Source of the DNA: Acanthornis magna
Taxonomy: Eukaryota; Chordata; Aves; Passeriformes; Acanthizidae
Direction of reading: 5' to 3'
NCBI GenBank assembly: GCA_036785705.1
Contig: JAWUZG010000970.1
Coordinates: 62,001-126,000 of the forward strand
Length of the DNA stretch: 64,000 nt
Shown: positions 23,775 to 35,702 of the stretch, one piece after another
How the letters are laid out: every line of letters begins with the position of its first letter
Numbering within the stretch: the first letter of the stretch is position 1
Notes under the pieces: model-generated
Seen by the model: the letters and a program-made list of their open reading frames with translations, nothing else
Told to the model about the DNA's origin: nothing
Database searches by the model: none
Position numbers and translations under genes: made by a program

Positions 23775-26700
23775 CTACGTGGAGAATACATTCTCCACGC
23801 ACGCTACCTTCTCCGGGCGCTGCAGCTGCACGAGTTTTGTAAGACGAAAGCTGGAGCAAAGTGTTTCTCTCTCTCTCTCACTCCCTCTCTCTCTGCACAT
23901 CGTCCCCAGTGTGCCGGTGCTGCCAGAACATCGTAGCACCGAGAAAACATCCTTTGGAGATGAGCCTGCATGCTGCTATTGCCTGCCGGTGCAGTTTGGA
24001 TGTGAAATGCAGGGTGCACAGCAGCTCCGCGTTCTCCGGCACCTCACTTCGGCTTCTAGCCGCCTAAGACGCACCTTCGCCGGCTAGGCGCTCTTAGCTC
24101 GCAAAGCGCGAGAAAGAAGCGCACGGCTCTCTGCGGTCCGGCACAGATGCGAACAGAAGAGGCTACGTGGAGAATACATTCTCCACGCACACTACCTTCT
24201 CCGGGCGCTGCAGCTGCACGAGTTTTGTAAGACTAAAGCTGGAGCAAAGTGTTTCTCTCTCTCTCTCACTCCCTCTCTCTCTGCACATTGTCCCCGTGTG
24301 CCGGTGCTGCCAGAACATCGTAGCAGCGACAAACATCCTTTGGAGATGAGCCTGCATGCTGCTATGCGTGCCGGTGCAGTTTGGATGTGAAATGCAGGGT
24401 GCACAGCAGCTCCGCGTTCTCCGGCACCTCGCTTCGGCTTTCTAGCCGCCTAAGACGCACCTTCGCCGGCTAGGCGCTCTTAGCTCACAAAGCGCGAGAA
24501 AGAAGCGCACGGCTCTCTGCGGTCCGGCACAGATGCGAACAGAAGAGGCTACGTGGAGAATACATTCTCCACGCACGCTACCCTTCTCCGGGCGCTGCAG
24601 CTGCACGAGTTTTGTAAGACTAAAGCTGGGGCAAAGTGTTTCTCTCTCTCTCTCGCTCCCTCTCTCTCTGCACATTGTCCCCGTGTGCCGGTGCTGCCAG
24701 AACATCGTAGCAGCGACAAACATCCTTTGGAGATGAGCCTGCATGCTGCTATGCGTGCCGGTGCAGTTTGGATGTGAAATGCAGGGTGCACAGCAGCTCC
24801 GCGTTCTCCGGCACCTCGCTTCGGCTTCTAGCCGCCTAAGACGCACCTTCGCCGGCTAGGCGCTCTTAGCTCACAAAGCGCGAGAAAGAAGCGCACGGCT
24901 CTCTGCGGTCCGGCACAGATGCGAACAGAAGAGGCTACGTGGAGAATACATTCTCCACGCACGCTACCTTCTCCGGGCGCTGCAGCTGCACGAGTTTTGT
25001 AAGACTAAAGCTGGGGCAAAGTGTTTCTCTCTCTCTCTCGCTTCCTCTCTCTCTGCACATCGTCCCCGTGTGCCGGTGCTGCCAGAACATCGTAGCAGCG
25101 ACAAACATCCTTTGGAGATGAGCCTGCATGCTGCTATGCCTGCCGGTGCAGTTTGGATGTGAAATGCAGGGTGCACAGCAGCTCCGCGTTCTCCGGCACC
25201 TCGCTTCGGCTTCTAGCCGCCTAAGACGCACCTTCGCCGGCTAGGCGCTCTTAGCTCGCAAAGCGCGAGAAAGAAGCGCACGGCTCTCTGCGGTCCGGCA
25301 CAGATGCGAACAGAAGAGGCTACGTGGAGAATACATTCTCCACGCACTCTACCTTCTCCGGGAGCTGCAACTGCACGAGTTTTGTAAGACTAAAGCTGGG
25401 GCAAAGTGTTTCTCTCTCTCTCTCGCTCCCTCTCTCTCTGCACATTGTCCCCGTATGCCGGTGCTGCCAGAACATCGTAGCAGCGAGCAACATCCTTTGG
25501 AGATGAGCCTGCATGCTGCTATGCGTGCCGGTGTAGTTTGGATGTGAAATGCAGGGTGCACAGCAGCTCCCGCGTTCTCCGGCACCTCGCTTCGGCTTCT
25601 AGCCGCCTAAGACGCACCTTCGCCGGCTAGGCGCTCTTAGCTCGCAAAGCGCGAGAAAGAAGTGCACGGCTCTCTGCGGTCCGGCACAGATGCGAACAGA
25701 AGAGGCTACGTGGAGAATACATTCTCCACGCACGCTACCTTCTCCGGGCGCTGCAACTGCACGAGTTTTGTAAGACTAAAGCTGGGGCAAAGTGTTTCTC
25801 TCTCTCTCTCGCTCCCTCTCTCTCTGCACATTGTCCCCGTGTGCCGGTGCTGCCAGAACATCGTAGCAGCGACAACATCCTTTGGAGATGAGCCTGCATG
25901 CTGCTATGCCTGCTGGTGCAGTTTGGATGTGAAATGCAGGGTGCACAGCAGCTCCGCGTTCTCCGGCACCTCGCTTCGGCTTCTAGCCGCCTAAGACGCA
26001 CCTTCGCCGGCTAGGCGCTCTTAGCTCGCAAAGCGCGAGAAAGAAGCGCACGGCTCTCTGCGGTCCGGCACAGATGCGAACAGAAGAGGCTACGTGGAGA
26101 ATACATTCTCCACGCACACTACCTTCTCCGGGCGCTGCAGCTGCACGAGTTTTGTAAGACTAAAGCTGGAGCAAAGTGTTTCTCTCTCTCTCTCACTCCC
26201 TCTCTCTCTGCACATTGTCCCCGTGTGCCGGTGCTGCCAGAACATCGTAGCAGCGACAAACATCCTTTGGAGATGAGCCTGCATGCTGCTATGCGTGCCG
26301 GTGCAGTTTGGATGTGAAATGCAGGGTGCACAGCAGCTCCCGCGTTCTCCGGCACCTCACTTCGGCTTCTAGCCGCCTAAGACGCACCTTCGCCGGCTAG
26401 GCGCTCTTAGCTCGCAAAGCGCGAGAAAGAAGCGCACGGCTCTCTGCGGTCCGGCACAGATGCGAACAGAAGAGGCTACGTGGAGAATACATTCTCCACG
26501 CACACTACCTTCTCCGGGCGCTGCAGCTGCACGAGTTTGTAAGACTAAAGCTGGAGCAAAGTGTTTCTCTCTCTCTCTCACTCCCTCTCTCTCTGCACAT
26601 TGTCCCCGTGTGCCGGTGCTGCCAGAACATCGTAGCAGCGACAAACATCCTTTGGAGATGAGCCTGCATGCTGCTATGCGTGCCGGTGCAGTTTGGATGT

Positions 26701-28778
26701 GAAATGCAGGGTGCACAGCAGCTCCGCGTTCTCCGGCACCTCGCTTCGGCTTCTAGCCGCCTAAGACGCACCTTCGCCGGCTAGGCGCTCTTAGCTCACA
26801 AAGCGCGAGAAAGAAGCGCACGGCTCTCTGCCGTCCGGCACAGATGCGAACAGAAGAGGCTACGTGGAGAATACATTCTCCACGCACGCTACCTTCTCCG
26901 GGCGCTGCAGCTGCACGAGTTTTGTAAGACTAAAGCTGGGGCAAAGTGTTTCTCTCTCTCTCTCGCTCCCTCTCTCTCTGCACATTGTCCCCGTGTGCCG
27001 GTGCTGCCAGAACATCGTAGCAGCGACAAACATCCTTTGGAGATGAGCCTGCATGCTGCTATGCCTGCCGGTGCAGTTGGATGTGAAATGCAGGGTGCAC
27101 AGCAGCTCCGCGTTCTCCGGCACCTCGCTTCGGCTTCTAGCCGCCTAAGACGCACCTTCGCCGGCTAGGCGCTCTTAGCTCGCAAAGCGCGAGAAAGAAG
27201 CGCACGGCTCTCTGCGGTCCGGCACAGATGCGAACAGAAGAGGCTACGTGGAGAATACATTCTCCACGCACTCTACCTTCTCCGGAGCTGCAACTGCACG
27301 AGTTTTGTAAGACTAAAGCTGGGGCAAAGTGTTCTCTCTCTCTCTCGCTCCCTCTCTCTCTGCACATTGTCCCCGTATGCCGGTGCTGCCAGAACATCGT
27401 AGCAGCGACAAACATCCTTTGGAGATGAGCCTGCATGCTGCTATGCCTGCCGTGTAGTTTGGATGGAAAATGCAGGGTGCACAGCAGCTCCGCGTTCTCC
27501 GGCACCTCGCTTCGGCTTCTAGCCGCCTAAGACGCACCTTCGCCGGCTAGGCGCTCTTAGCTCGCAAAGCGCGAGAAAGAAGCGCACGGCTCTCTGCGGT
27601 CCGGCACAGATGCGAACAGAAGAGGCTACGTGGAGAATACATTCTCCACGCACGCTACCATCTCCGGCGCTGCAGCTGCACGAGTTTTGTAAGACGAAAG
27701 TTGGAGCAAAGTGTTTCTCTCTCTCTCTCGCTCCCTCTCTCTCTGCACATCGTCCCCGTGTGCCGGTGCTGCCAGAACATCGTAGCACCGAGAAACATCC
27801 TTTGGAGATGAGCCTGCATGCTGCTATGCGTGCCGGTGCAGTTTGGATGTGAAATGCAGGGTGCACAGCAGCTCCGCGTTCTCCGGCACCTCGCTTCGGC
27901 TTGTAGCCGCCTAAGACGCACCTTCGCCGGCTAGGCGCTCTTAGCTCGCAAAGCGCGAGAAAGAAGCGCACGGGCTCTCTGCGGTCCGGCACAGATGCGA
28001 ACAGAAGAGGCTACGTGGAGAATACATTCTCCACGCACGCTACCTTCTCCGGGCGCTGCAACTGCACGAGTTTTGTAAGACTAAAGCTGGGGCAAAGTGT
28101 TTCTCTCTCTCTCTCGCTCCCTCTCTCTCTGCACATTGTCCCCGTGTGCCGGTGCTGCCAGAACATCGTAGCAGCGACAAACATCCTTTGGAGATGAGCC
28201 TGCATGCTGCTATGCCTGCCGGTGCAGTTTGGATGTGAAATGCAGGGTGCACAGCAGCTCCGCGTTCTCCGGCACCTCGCTTCGGCTTCTAGCCGCCTAA
28301 GACGCACCTTCGCCGGCTAGGCGCTCTTAGCTCGCAAAGCGCGAGAAAGAAGCGCACGGCTCTCTGCGGTCCGGCACAGATGCGAACAGAAGAAGCTACG
28401 TGGAGGAATACATTCTCCACGCACTCTACCTTCTCCGGGCGCTGCAGCTGCACGAGTTTTGTAAGACTAAAGCTGGAGCAAAGTGTTTCTCTCTCTCTCT
28501 CGCTCCCCTCTCTCTCTGCACGTCGTCCCCGTGTGCCGGTGCTGCCAGAACATTGTAGCAGCGACAAACATCCTTGGAGATGAGCCTGCATGCTGCTATG
28601 CCTGCCGGTGCAGTTTGGATGTGAAATGCAGGGTGCACAGCAGCTCCGCGTTCTCCGGCACCTCGCTTCGGCTTCTAGCCGCCTAAGACGCACCTTCGCC
28701 GGCTAGGCGCTCTTAGCTCGCAAAGCGCGAAGAAGCGCACGGCTCTCTGCGGTCCGGCACAGATGCGAACAGAAGAGG
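23425..28778. repeat. Indel-rich satellite segment (14 monomers)
   Basis: Monomer starts 23425, 23775, 24163, 24549, 24935, 25320, 25706, 26090, 26476, 26860, 27244, 27626, 28011 and 28396, with lengths 350, 388, 386, 386, 385, 386, 384, 386, 384, 384, 382, 385, 385 and 383. About twenty single-base insertions or deletions occur, mostly in runs of one base: aggggtg, gaaaaca, ctacccttc, agctcccgcg twice, gacaaca, cgagtttg, gcagttgg, gtgttctc, cacgggc, gctccccтc-type run near 28505, atccttgg. Such changes are almost absent from the other 152 complete monomers. A HOR signal survives: 24163 and 26476 share gcacactacc, cactccc and ctcacaaag, and 25320 and 27244 share gtatgccgg with gtgtag. Confidence 0.9.
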
Positions 28779-31700
28779 CTACGTGGAGAATACATTCTCC
28801 ACGCACGCTACCTTCTCCGGGCGCTGCAGCTGCACGAGTTTTGTAAGACTAAAGCTGGGGCAAAGTGTTTCTCTCTCTCTCTCGCTCCCTCTCTCTCTGC
28901 ACATTGTCCCCGTGTGCCGGTGCTGCCAGAACATCGTAGCAGCGACAAACATCCTTTGGAGATGAGCCTGCATGCTGCTATGCGTGCCGGTGCAGTTTGG
29001 ATGTGAAATGCAGGGTGCACAGCAGCTCCGCGTTCTCCGGCACCTCACTTCGGCTTCTAGCCGCCTAAGACGCACCTTCGCCGGCTAGGCGCTCTTAGCT
29101 CGCAAAGCGCGAGAAAGAAGCGCACGGCTCTCTGCGGTCCGGCACAGATGCGAACAGAAGAGGCTACGTGGAGAATACATTCTCCACGCACGCTACCTTC
29201 TCCGGGCGCTGCAGCTGCACGAGTTTTGTAAGACTAAAGCTGGGGCAAAGTGTTTCTCTCTCTCTCTCGCTCCCTCTCTCTCTGCACATTGTCCCCGTGT
29301 GCCGGTGCTGCCAGAACATCGTAGCAGCGACAAACATCCTTTGGAGATGAGCCTGCATGCTGCTATGCGTGCCGGTGCAGTTTGGATGTGAAATGCAGGG
29401 TGCACAGCAGCTCCGCGTTCTCCGGCACCTCGCTTCGGCTTCTAGCCGCCTAAGACGCACCTTCGCCGGCTAGGCGCTCTTAGCTCGCAAAGCGCGAGAA
29501 AGAAGCGCACGGCTCTCTGCGGTCCGGCACAGATGCGAACAGAAGAGGCTACGTGGAGAATACATTCTCCACGCACGCTACCTTCTCCGGGAGCTGCAGC
29601 TGCACGAGTTTTGTAAGACTAAAGCTGGGGCAAAGTGTTTCTCTCTCTCTCTCGCTCCCTCTCTCTCTGCACATTGTCCCCGTGTGCCGGTGCTGCCAGA
29701 ACATCGTAGCAGCGACAAACATCCTTTGGAGATGAGCCTGCATGCTGCTATGCGTGCCGGTGCAGTTTGGATGTGAAATGCAGGGTGCACAGCAGCTCCG
29801 CGTTCTCCGGCACCTCACTTCGGCTTCTAGCCGCCTAAGACGCACCTTCGCCGGCTAGGCGCTCTTAGCTCGCAAAGCGCGAGAAAGAAGCGCACGGCTC
29901 TCTGCGGTCCGGCACAGATGCGAACAGAAGAGGCTACGTGGAGAATACATTCTCCACGCACTCTACCTTCTCCGGGAGCTGCAACTGCACGAGTTTTGTA
30001 AGACTAAAGCTGGAGCAAAGTGTTTCTCTCTCTCTCTCGCTCCCTCTCTCTCTGCACGTCGTCCCCGTGTGCCGGTGCTGCCAAAACATCGTAGCAGCGA
30101 CAAACATCCTTTGGAGATGAGCCTGCATGCTGCTATGCGTGCCGGTGCAGTTTGGATGTGAAATGCAGGGTGCACAGCAGCTCCGCGTTCTCCGGCACCT
30201 CACTTCGGCTTCTAGCCGCCTAAGACGCACCTTCGCCGGCTAGGCGCTCTTAGCTCGCAAAGCGCGAGAAAGAAGCGCACGGCTCTCTGCGGTCCGGCAC
30301 AGATGCGAACAGAAGAGGCTACGTGGAGAATACATTCTCCACGCACTCTACCTTCTCCGGGCGCTGCCGCTGCACGAGTTTTGTAAGACTAAAGCTGGGG
30401 CAAAGTGTTTCTCTCTCTCTCTCGCTCCCTCTCTCTCTGCACATTGTCCCCGTGTGCCGGTGCTGCCAGAACATCGTAGCAGCGACAAACATCCTTTGGA
30501 GATGAGCCTGCATGCTGCTATGCCTGCCGGTGCAGTTTGGATGTGAAATGCAGGGTGCACAGCAGCTCCGCGTTCTCCGGCACCTCGCTTCGGCTTCTAG
30601 CCGCCTAAGACGCACCTTCGCCGGCTAGGCGCTCTTAGCTCGCAAAGCGCGAGAAAGAAGCGCACGGCTCTCTGCGGTCCGGCACAGATGCGAACAGAAG
30701 AGGCTACGTGGAGAATACATTCTCCACGCACGCTACCTTCTCCGGGCGCTGCAGCTGCACGAGTTTTGTAAGACTAAAGCTGGAGCAAAGTGTTTCTCTC
30801 TCTCTCTCGCTCCCTCTCTCTCTGCACGTCGTCCCCGTGTGCCGGTGCTGCCAGAACATCGTAGCAGCGACAAACATCCTTTGGAGATGAGCCTGCATGC
30901 TGCTATGCGTGCCGGTGCAGTTTGGATGTGAAATGCAGGGTGCACAGCAGCTCCGCGTTCTCCGGCACCTCGCTTCGGCTTCTAGCCGCCTAAGACGCAC
31001 CTTCGCCGGCTAGGCGCTCTTAGCTCGCAAAGCGCGAGAAAGAAGCGCACGGCTCTCTGCGGTCCGGCACAGATGCGAACAGAAGAGGCTACGTGGAGAA
31101 TACATTCTCCACGCACGCTACCTTCTCCGGGCGCTGCAGCTGCACGAGTTTTGTAAGACTAAAGCTGGGGCAAAGTGTTTCTCTCTCTCTCTCGCTCCCT
31201 CTCTCTCTGCACATTGTCCCCGTGTGCCGGTGCTGCCAGAACATCGTAGCAGCGACAAACATCCTTTGGAGATGAGCCTGCATGCTGCTATGCCTGCCGG
31301 TGCAGTTTGGATGTGAAATGCAGGGTGCACAGCAGCTCCGCGTTCTCCGGCACCTCACTTCGGCTTCTAGCCGCCTAAGACGCACCTTCGCCGGCTAGGC
31401 GCTCTTAGCTCGCAAAGCGCGAGAAAGAAGCGCACGGCTCTCTGCGGTCCGGCACAGATGCGAACAGAAGAGGCTACGTGGAGAATACATTCTCCACGCA
31501 CGCTACCTTCTCCGGGCGCTGCAGCTGCACGAGTTTTGTAAGACTAAAGCTGGGGCAAAGTGTTTCTCTCTCTCTCTCGCTCCCTCTCTCTCTGCACATT
31601 GTCCCCGTGTGCCGGTGCTGCCAGAACATCGTAGCAGCGACAAACATCCTTTGGAGATGAGCCTGCATGCTGCTATGCCTGCCGGTGCAGTTTGGATGTG

Positions 31701-31858
31701 AAATGCAGGGTGCACAGCAGCTCCGCGTTCTCCGGCACCTCGCTTCGGCTTCTAGCCGCCTAAGACGCACCTTCGCCGGCTAGGCGCTCTTAGCTCGCAA
31801 AGCGCGAGAAAGAAGCGCACGGCTCTCTGCGGTCCGGCACAGATGCGAACAGAAGAGG
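28779..31858. repeat. Run of uniform 385-bp monomers
   Basis: Eight monomers, starting at 28779 and every 385 bp to 31474, with no length change. Marks: ccaaaacatcg in 29934 followed by gcgctgccgctgc in 30319, a pair that returns at 34554 and 34939 (4620 bp, 12 monomers). 31089-31474 match 33014-33399 at 5-monomer spacing (1925 bp). Several monomers end in cacttcgg. No gene is present. Confidence 0.86.
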
Positions 31859-34800
31859 CTACGTGGAGAATACATTCTCCACGCACGCTACCTTCTCCGG
31901 GCGCTGCAGCTGCACGAGTTTTGTAAGACTAAAGCTGGGGCAAAGTGTTTCTCTCTCTCTCTCGCTCCCTCTCTCTCTGCACATTGTCCCCGTGTGCCGG
32001 TGCTGCCAGAACATCGTAGCAGCGACAAACATCCTTTGGAGATGAGCCTGCATGCTGCTATGCGTGCCGGTGCAGTTTGGATGTGAAATGCAGGGTGCAC
32101 AGCAGCTCCGCGTTCTCCGGCACCTCGCTTCGGCTTCTAGCCGCCTAAGACGCACCTTCGCCGGCTAGGCGCTCTTAGCTCGCAAAGCGCGAGAAAGAAG
32201 CGCACGGCTCTCTGCGGTCCGGCACAGATGCGAACAGAAGAAGCTACGTGGAGAATACATTCTCCACGCACGCTACCTTCTCCGGGAGCTGCAACTGCAC
32301 GAGTTTTGTAAGACTAAAGCTGGAGCAAAGTGTTTCTCTCTCTCTCTCGCTCCCTCTCTCTCTGCACGTCGTCCCCGTGTGCCGGTGCTGCCAGAACATC
32401 GTAGCAGCGACAAACATCCTTTGGAGATGAGCCTGCATGCTGCTATGCCTGCCGGTGCAGTTTGGATGTGAAATGCAGGGTGCACAGCAGCTCCGCGTTC
32501 TCCGGCACCTCGCTTCGGCTTCTAGCCGCCTAAGACGCACCTTCGCCGGCTAGGCGCTCTTAGCTCGCAAAGCGCGAGAAAGAAGCGCACGGCTCTCTGC
32601 GGTCCGGCACAGATGCGAACAGAAGAGGCTACGTGGAGAATACATTCTCCACGCACGCTACCTTCTCCGGGCGCTGCAGCTGCACGAGTTTTGTAAGACT
32701 AAAGCTGGAGCAAAGTGTTTCTCTCTCTCTCTCGCTCCCTCTCTCTCTGCACGTCGTCCCCGTGTGCCGGTGCTGCCAGAACATCGTAGCAGCGACAAAC
32801 ATCCTTTGGAGATGAGCCTGCATGCTGCTATGCCTGCCGGTGCAGTTTGGATGTGAAATGCAGGGTGCACAGCAGCTCCGCGTTCTCCGGCACCTCGCTT
32901 CGGCTTCTAGCCGCCTAAGACGCACCTTCGCCGGCTAGGCGCTCTTAGCTCGCAAAGCGCGAGAAAGAAGCGCACGGCTCTCTGCGGTCCGGCACAGATG
33001 CGAACAGAAGAGGCTACGTGGAGAATACATTCTCCACGCACGCTACCTTCTCCGGGCGCTGCAGCTGCACGAGTTTTGTAAGACTAAAGCTGGGGCAAAG
33101 TGTTTCTCTCTCTCTCTCGCTCCCTCTCTCTCTGCACATTGTCCCCGTGTGCCGGTGCTGCCAGAACATCGTAGCAGCGACAAACATCCTTTGGAGATGA
33201 GCCTGCATGCTGCTATGCCTGCCGGTGCAGTTTGGATGTGAAATGCAGGGTGCACAGCAGCTCCGCGTTCTCCGGCACCTCACTTCGGCTTCTAGCCGCC
33301 TAAGACGCACCTTCGCCGGCTAGGCGCTCTTAGCTCGCAAAGCGCGAGAAAGAAGCGCACGGCTCTCTGCGGTCCGGCACAGATGCGAACAGAAGAGGCT
33401 ACGTGGAGAATACATTCTCCACGCACGCTACCTTCTCCGGGCGCTGCAGCTGCACGAGTTTTGTAAGACTAAAGCTGGGGCAAAGTGTTTCTCTCTCTCT
33501 CTCGCTCCCTCTCTCTCTGCACATTGTCCCCGTGTGCCGGTGCTGCCAGAACATCGTAGCAGCGACAAACATCCTTTGGAGATGAGCCTGCATGCTGCTA
33601 TGCCTGCCGGTGCAGTTTGGATGTGAAATGCAGGGTGCACAGCAGCTCCGCGTTCTCCGGCACCTCGCTTCGGCTTCTAGCCGCCTAAGACGCACCTTCG
33701 CCGGCTAGGCGCTCTTAGCTCGCAAAGCGCGAGAAAGAAGCGCACGGCTCTCTGCGGTCCGGCACAGATGCGAACAGAAGAGGCTACGTGGAGAATACAT
33801 TCTCCACGCACTCTACCTTCTCCGGGAGCTGCAACTGCACGAGTTTTGTAAGACTAAAGCTGGAGCAAAGTGTTTCTCTCTCTCTCTCGCTCCCTCTCTC
33901 TCTGCACATTGTCCCCGTGTGCCGGTGCTGCCAGAACATCGTAGCAGCGACAAACATCCTTTGGAGATGAGCCTGCATGCTGCTATGCGTGCCGGTGCAG
34001 TTTGGATGTGAAATGCAGGGTGCACAGCAGCTCCGCGTTCTCCGGCACCTCGCTTCGGCTTCTAGCCGCCTAAGACGCACCTTCGCCGGCTAGGCGCTCT
34101 TAGCTCGCAAAGCGCGAGAAAGAAGCGCACGGCTCTCTGCGGTCCGGCACAGATGCGAACAGAAGAGGCTACGTGGAGAATACATTCTCCACGCACGCTA
34201 CCTTCTCCGGGCGCTGCAGCTGCACGAGTTTTGTAAGACTAAAGCTGGGGCAAAGTGTTTCTCTCTCTCTCTCGCTCCCTCTCTCTCTGCACATCGTCCC
34301 CGTGTGCCGGTGCTGCCAGAACATCGTAGCAGCGACAAACATCCTTTGGAGATGAGCCTGCATGCTGCTATGCCTGCCGGTGCAGTTTGGATGTGAAATG
34401 CAGGGTGCACAGCAGCTCCGCGTTCTCCGGCACCTCGCTTCGGCTTCTAGCCGCCTAAGACGCACCTTCGCCGGCTAGGCGCTCTTAGCTCGCAAAGCGC
34501 GAGAAAGAAGCGCACGGCTCTCTGCGGTCCGGCACAGATGCGAACAGAAGAAGCTACGAGGAGAATACATTCTCCACGCACGCTACCTTCTCCGGGAGCT
34601 GCAACTGCACGAGTTTTGTAAGACTAAAGCTGGGGCAAAGTGTTTCTCTCTCTCTCTCGCTCCCTCTCTCTCTGCACGTCGTCCCCGTGTGCCGGTGCTG
34701 CCAAAACATCGTAGCAGCGACAAACATCCTTTGGAGATGAGCCTGCATGCTGCTATGCCTGCCGGTGCAGTTTTGATGTGAAATGCAGGGTGCACAGCAG

Positions 34801-35702
34801 CTCCACGTTCTCCGGCACCTTGCTTCGGCTTCTAGCCGCCTAAGACGCACCTTCGCCGGCTAGGCGCTCTTAGCTCGCAAAGCGCGAGAAAGAAGCGCAC
34901 GGCTCTCTGCGGTCCAGCACAGATGCGAACAGAAGAGGCTACGTGGAGAATACATTCTCCACGCACTCTACCTTCTCCGGGCGCTGCCGCTGCACGAGTT
35001 TTGTAAGACTAAAGCTGGGGCAAAGTGTTTCTCTCTCTCTCTCGCTCCCTCTCTCTCTGCACATTGTCCCCGTGTGCCGGTGCTGCCAGAACATCGTAGC
35101 AGCGACAAACATCCTTTGGAGATGAGCCTGCATGCTGCTATGCCTGCCGGTGCAGTTTGGATGTGAAATGCAGGGTGCACAGCAGCTCCGCGTTCTCCGG
35201 CACCTCGCTTCGGCTTCTAGCCGCCTAAGACGCACCTTCGCCGGCTAGGCGCTCTTAGCTCGCAAAGCGCGAGAAAGAAGCGCACGGCTCTCTGCGGTCC
35301 GGCACAGATGCGAACAGAAGAGGCTACGTGGAGAATACATACTCCACGCACTCTACCTTCTCCTGGAGCTGAACTTGCACGAGTTTTGTAAGTCTAAAGC
35401 TGGAGCAAAGTGTTTCTCTCTCGCTCCCTCTCTCTCTGCACGTCGTCCCCGTGTGCCGGTGCTGCCAGAACATCGTAGCAGCGAGCAACATCCTTTGGAG
35501 ATGAGCCTGCATGCTGCTATGCCTGCCGGTGTAGTTTGGATGTGAAATGCAGGGTGCACAGCAGCTCCGCGTTCTCCGGCACCTCGCTTCGGCTTCTAGC
35601 CGCCTAAGACGCACCTTCGCCGGCTAGGCGCTCTTAGCTCGCAAAGCGCGAGAAAGAAGCGCACGGCTCTCTGCGGTCCGGCACAGATGCGAACAGAAGA
35701 GG
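31859..35702. repeat. 10-monomer block (3844 bp), partly repeated downstream
   Basis: Nine monomers of 385 bp starting at 31859 and one of 379 bp at 35324. Monomers 31859, 32244 and 32629 return at 35703, 36088 and 36473 (3844 bp away), including agaagaagctacg just before the second monomer. 34554 has several private changes: ctacgagg, ttttgatgtg, ctccacgttc and ccttgctt. 35324 is the first (CT)3 monomer after a gap of more than 12 kb and carries cagcgagcaac and ggtgtagttt. Confidence 0.82.

Noticed and set aside
27519..27992. 157-codon minus-strand frame, the longest in the window
   Set aside because: It spans two monomers only because of one-base indels in the suspected error-rich segment and is made of the same repeat translations in different frames.
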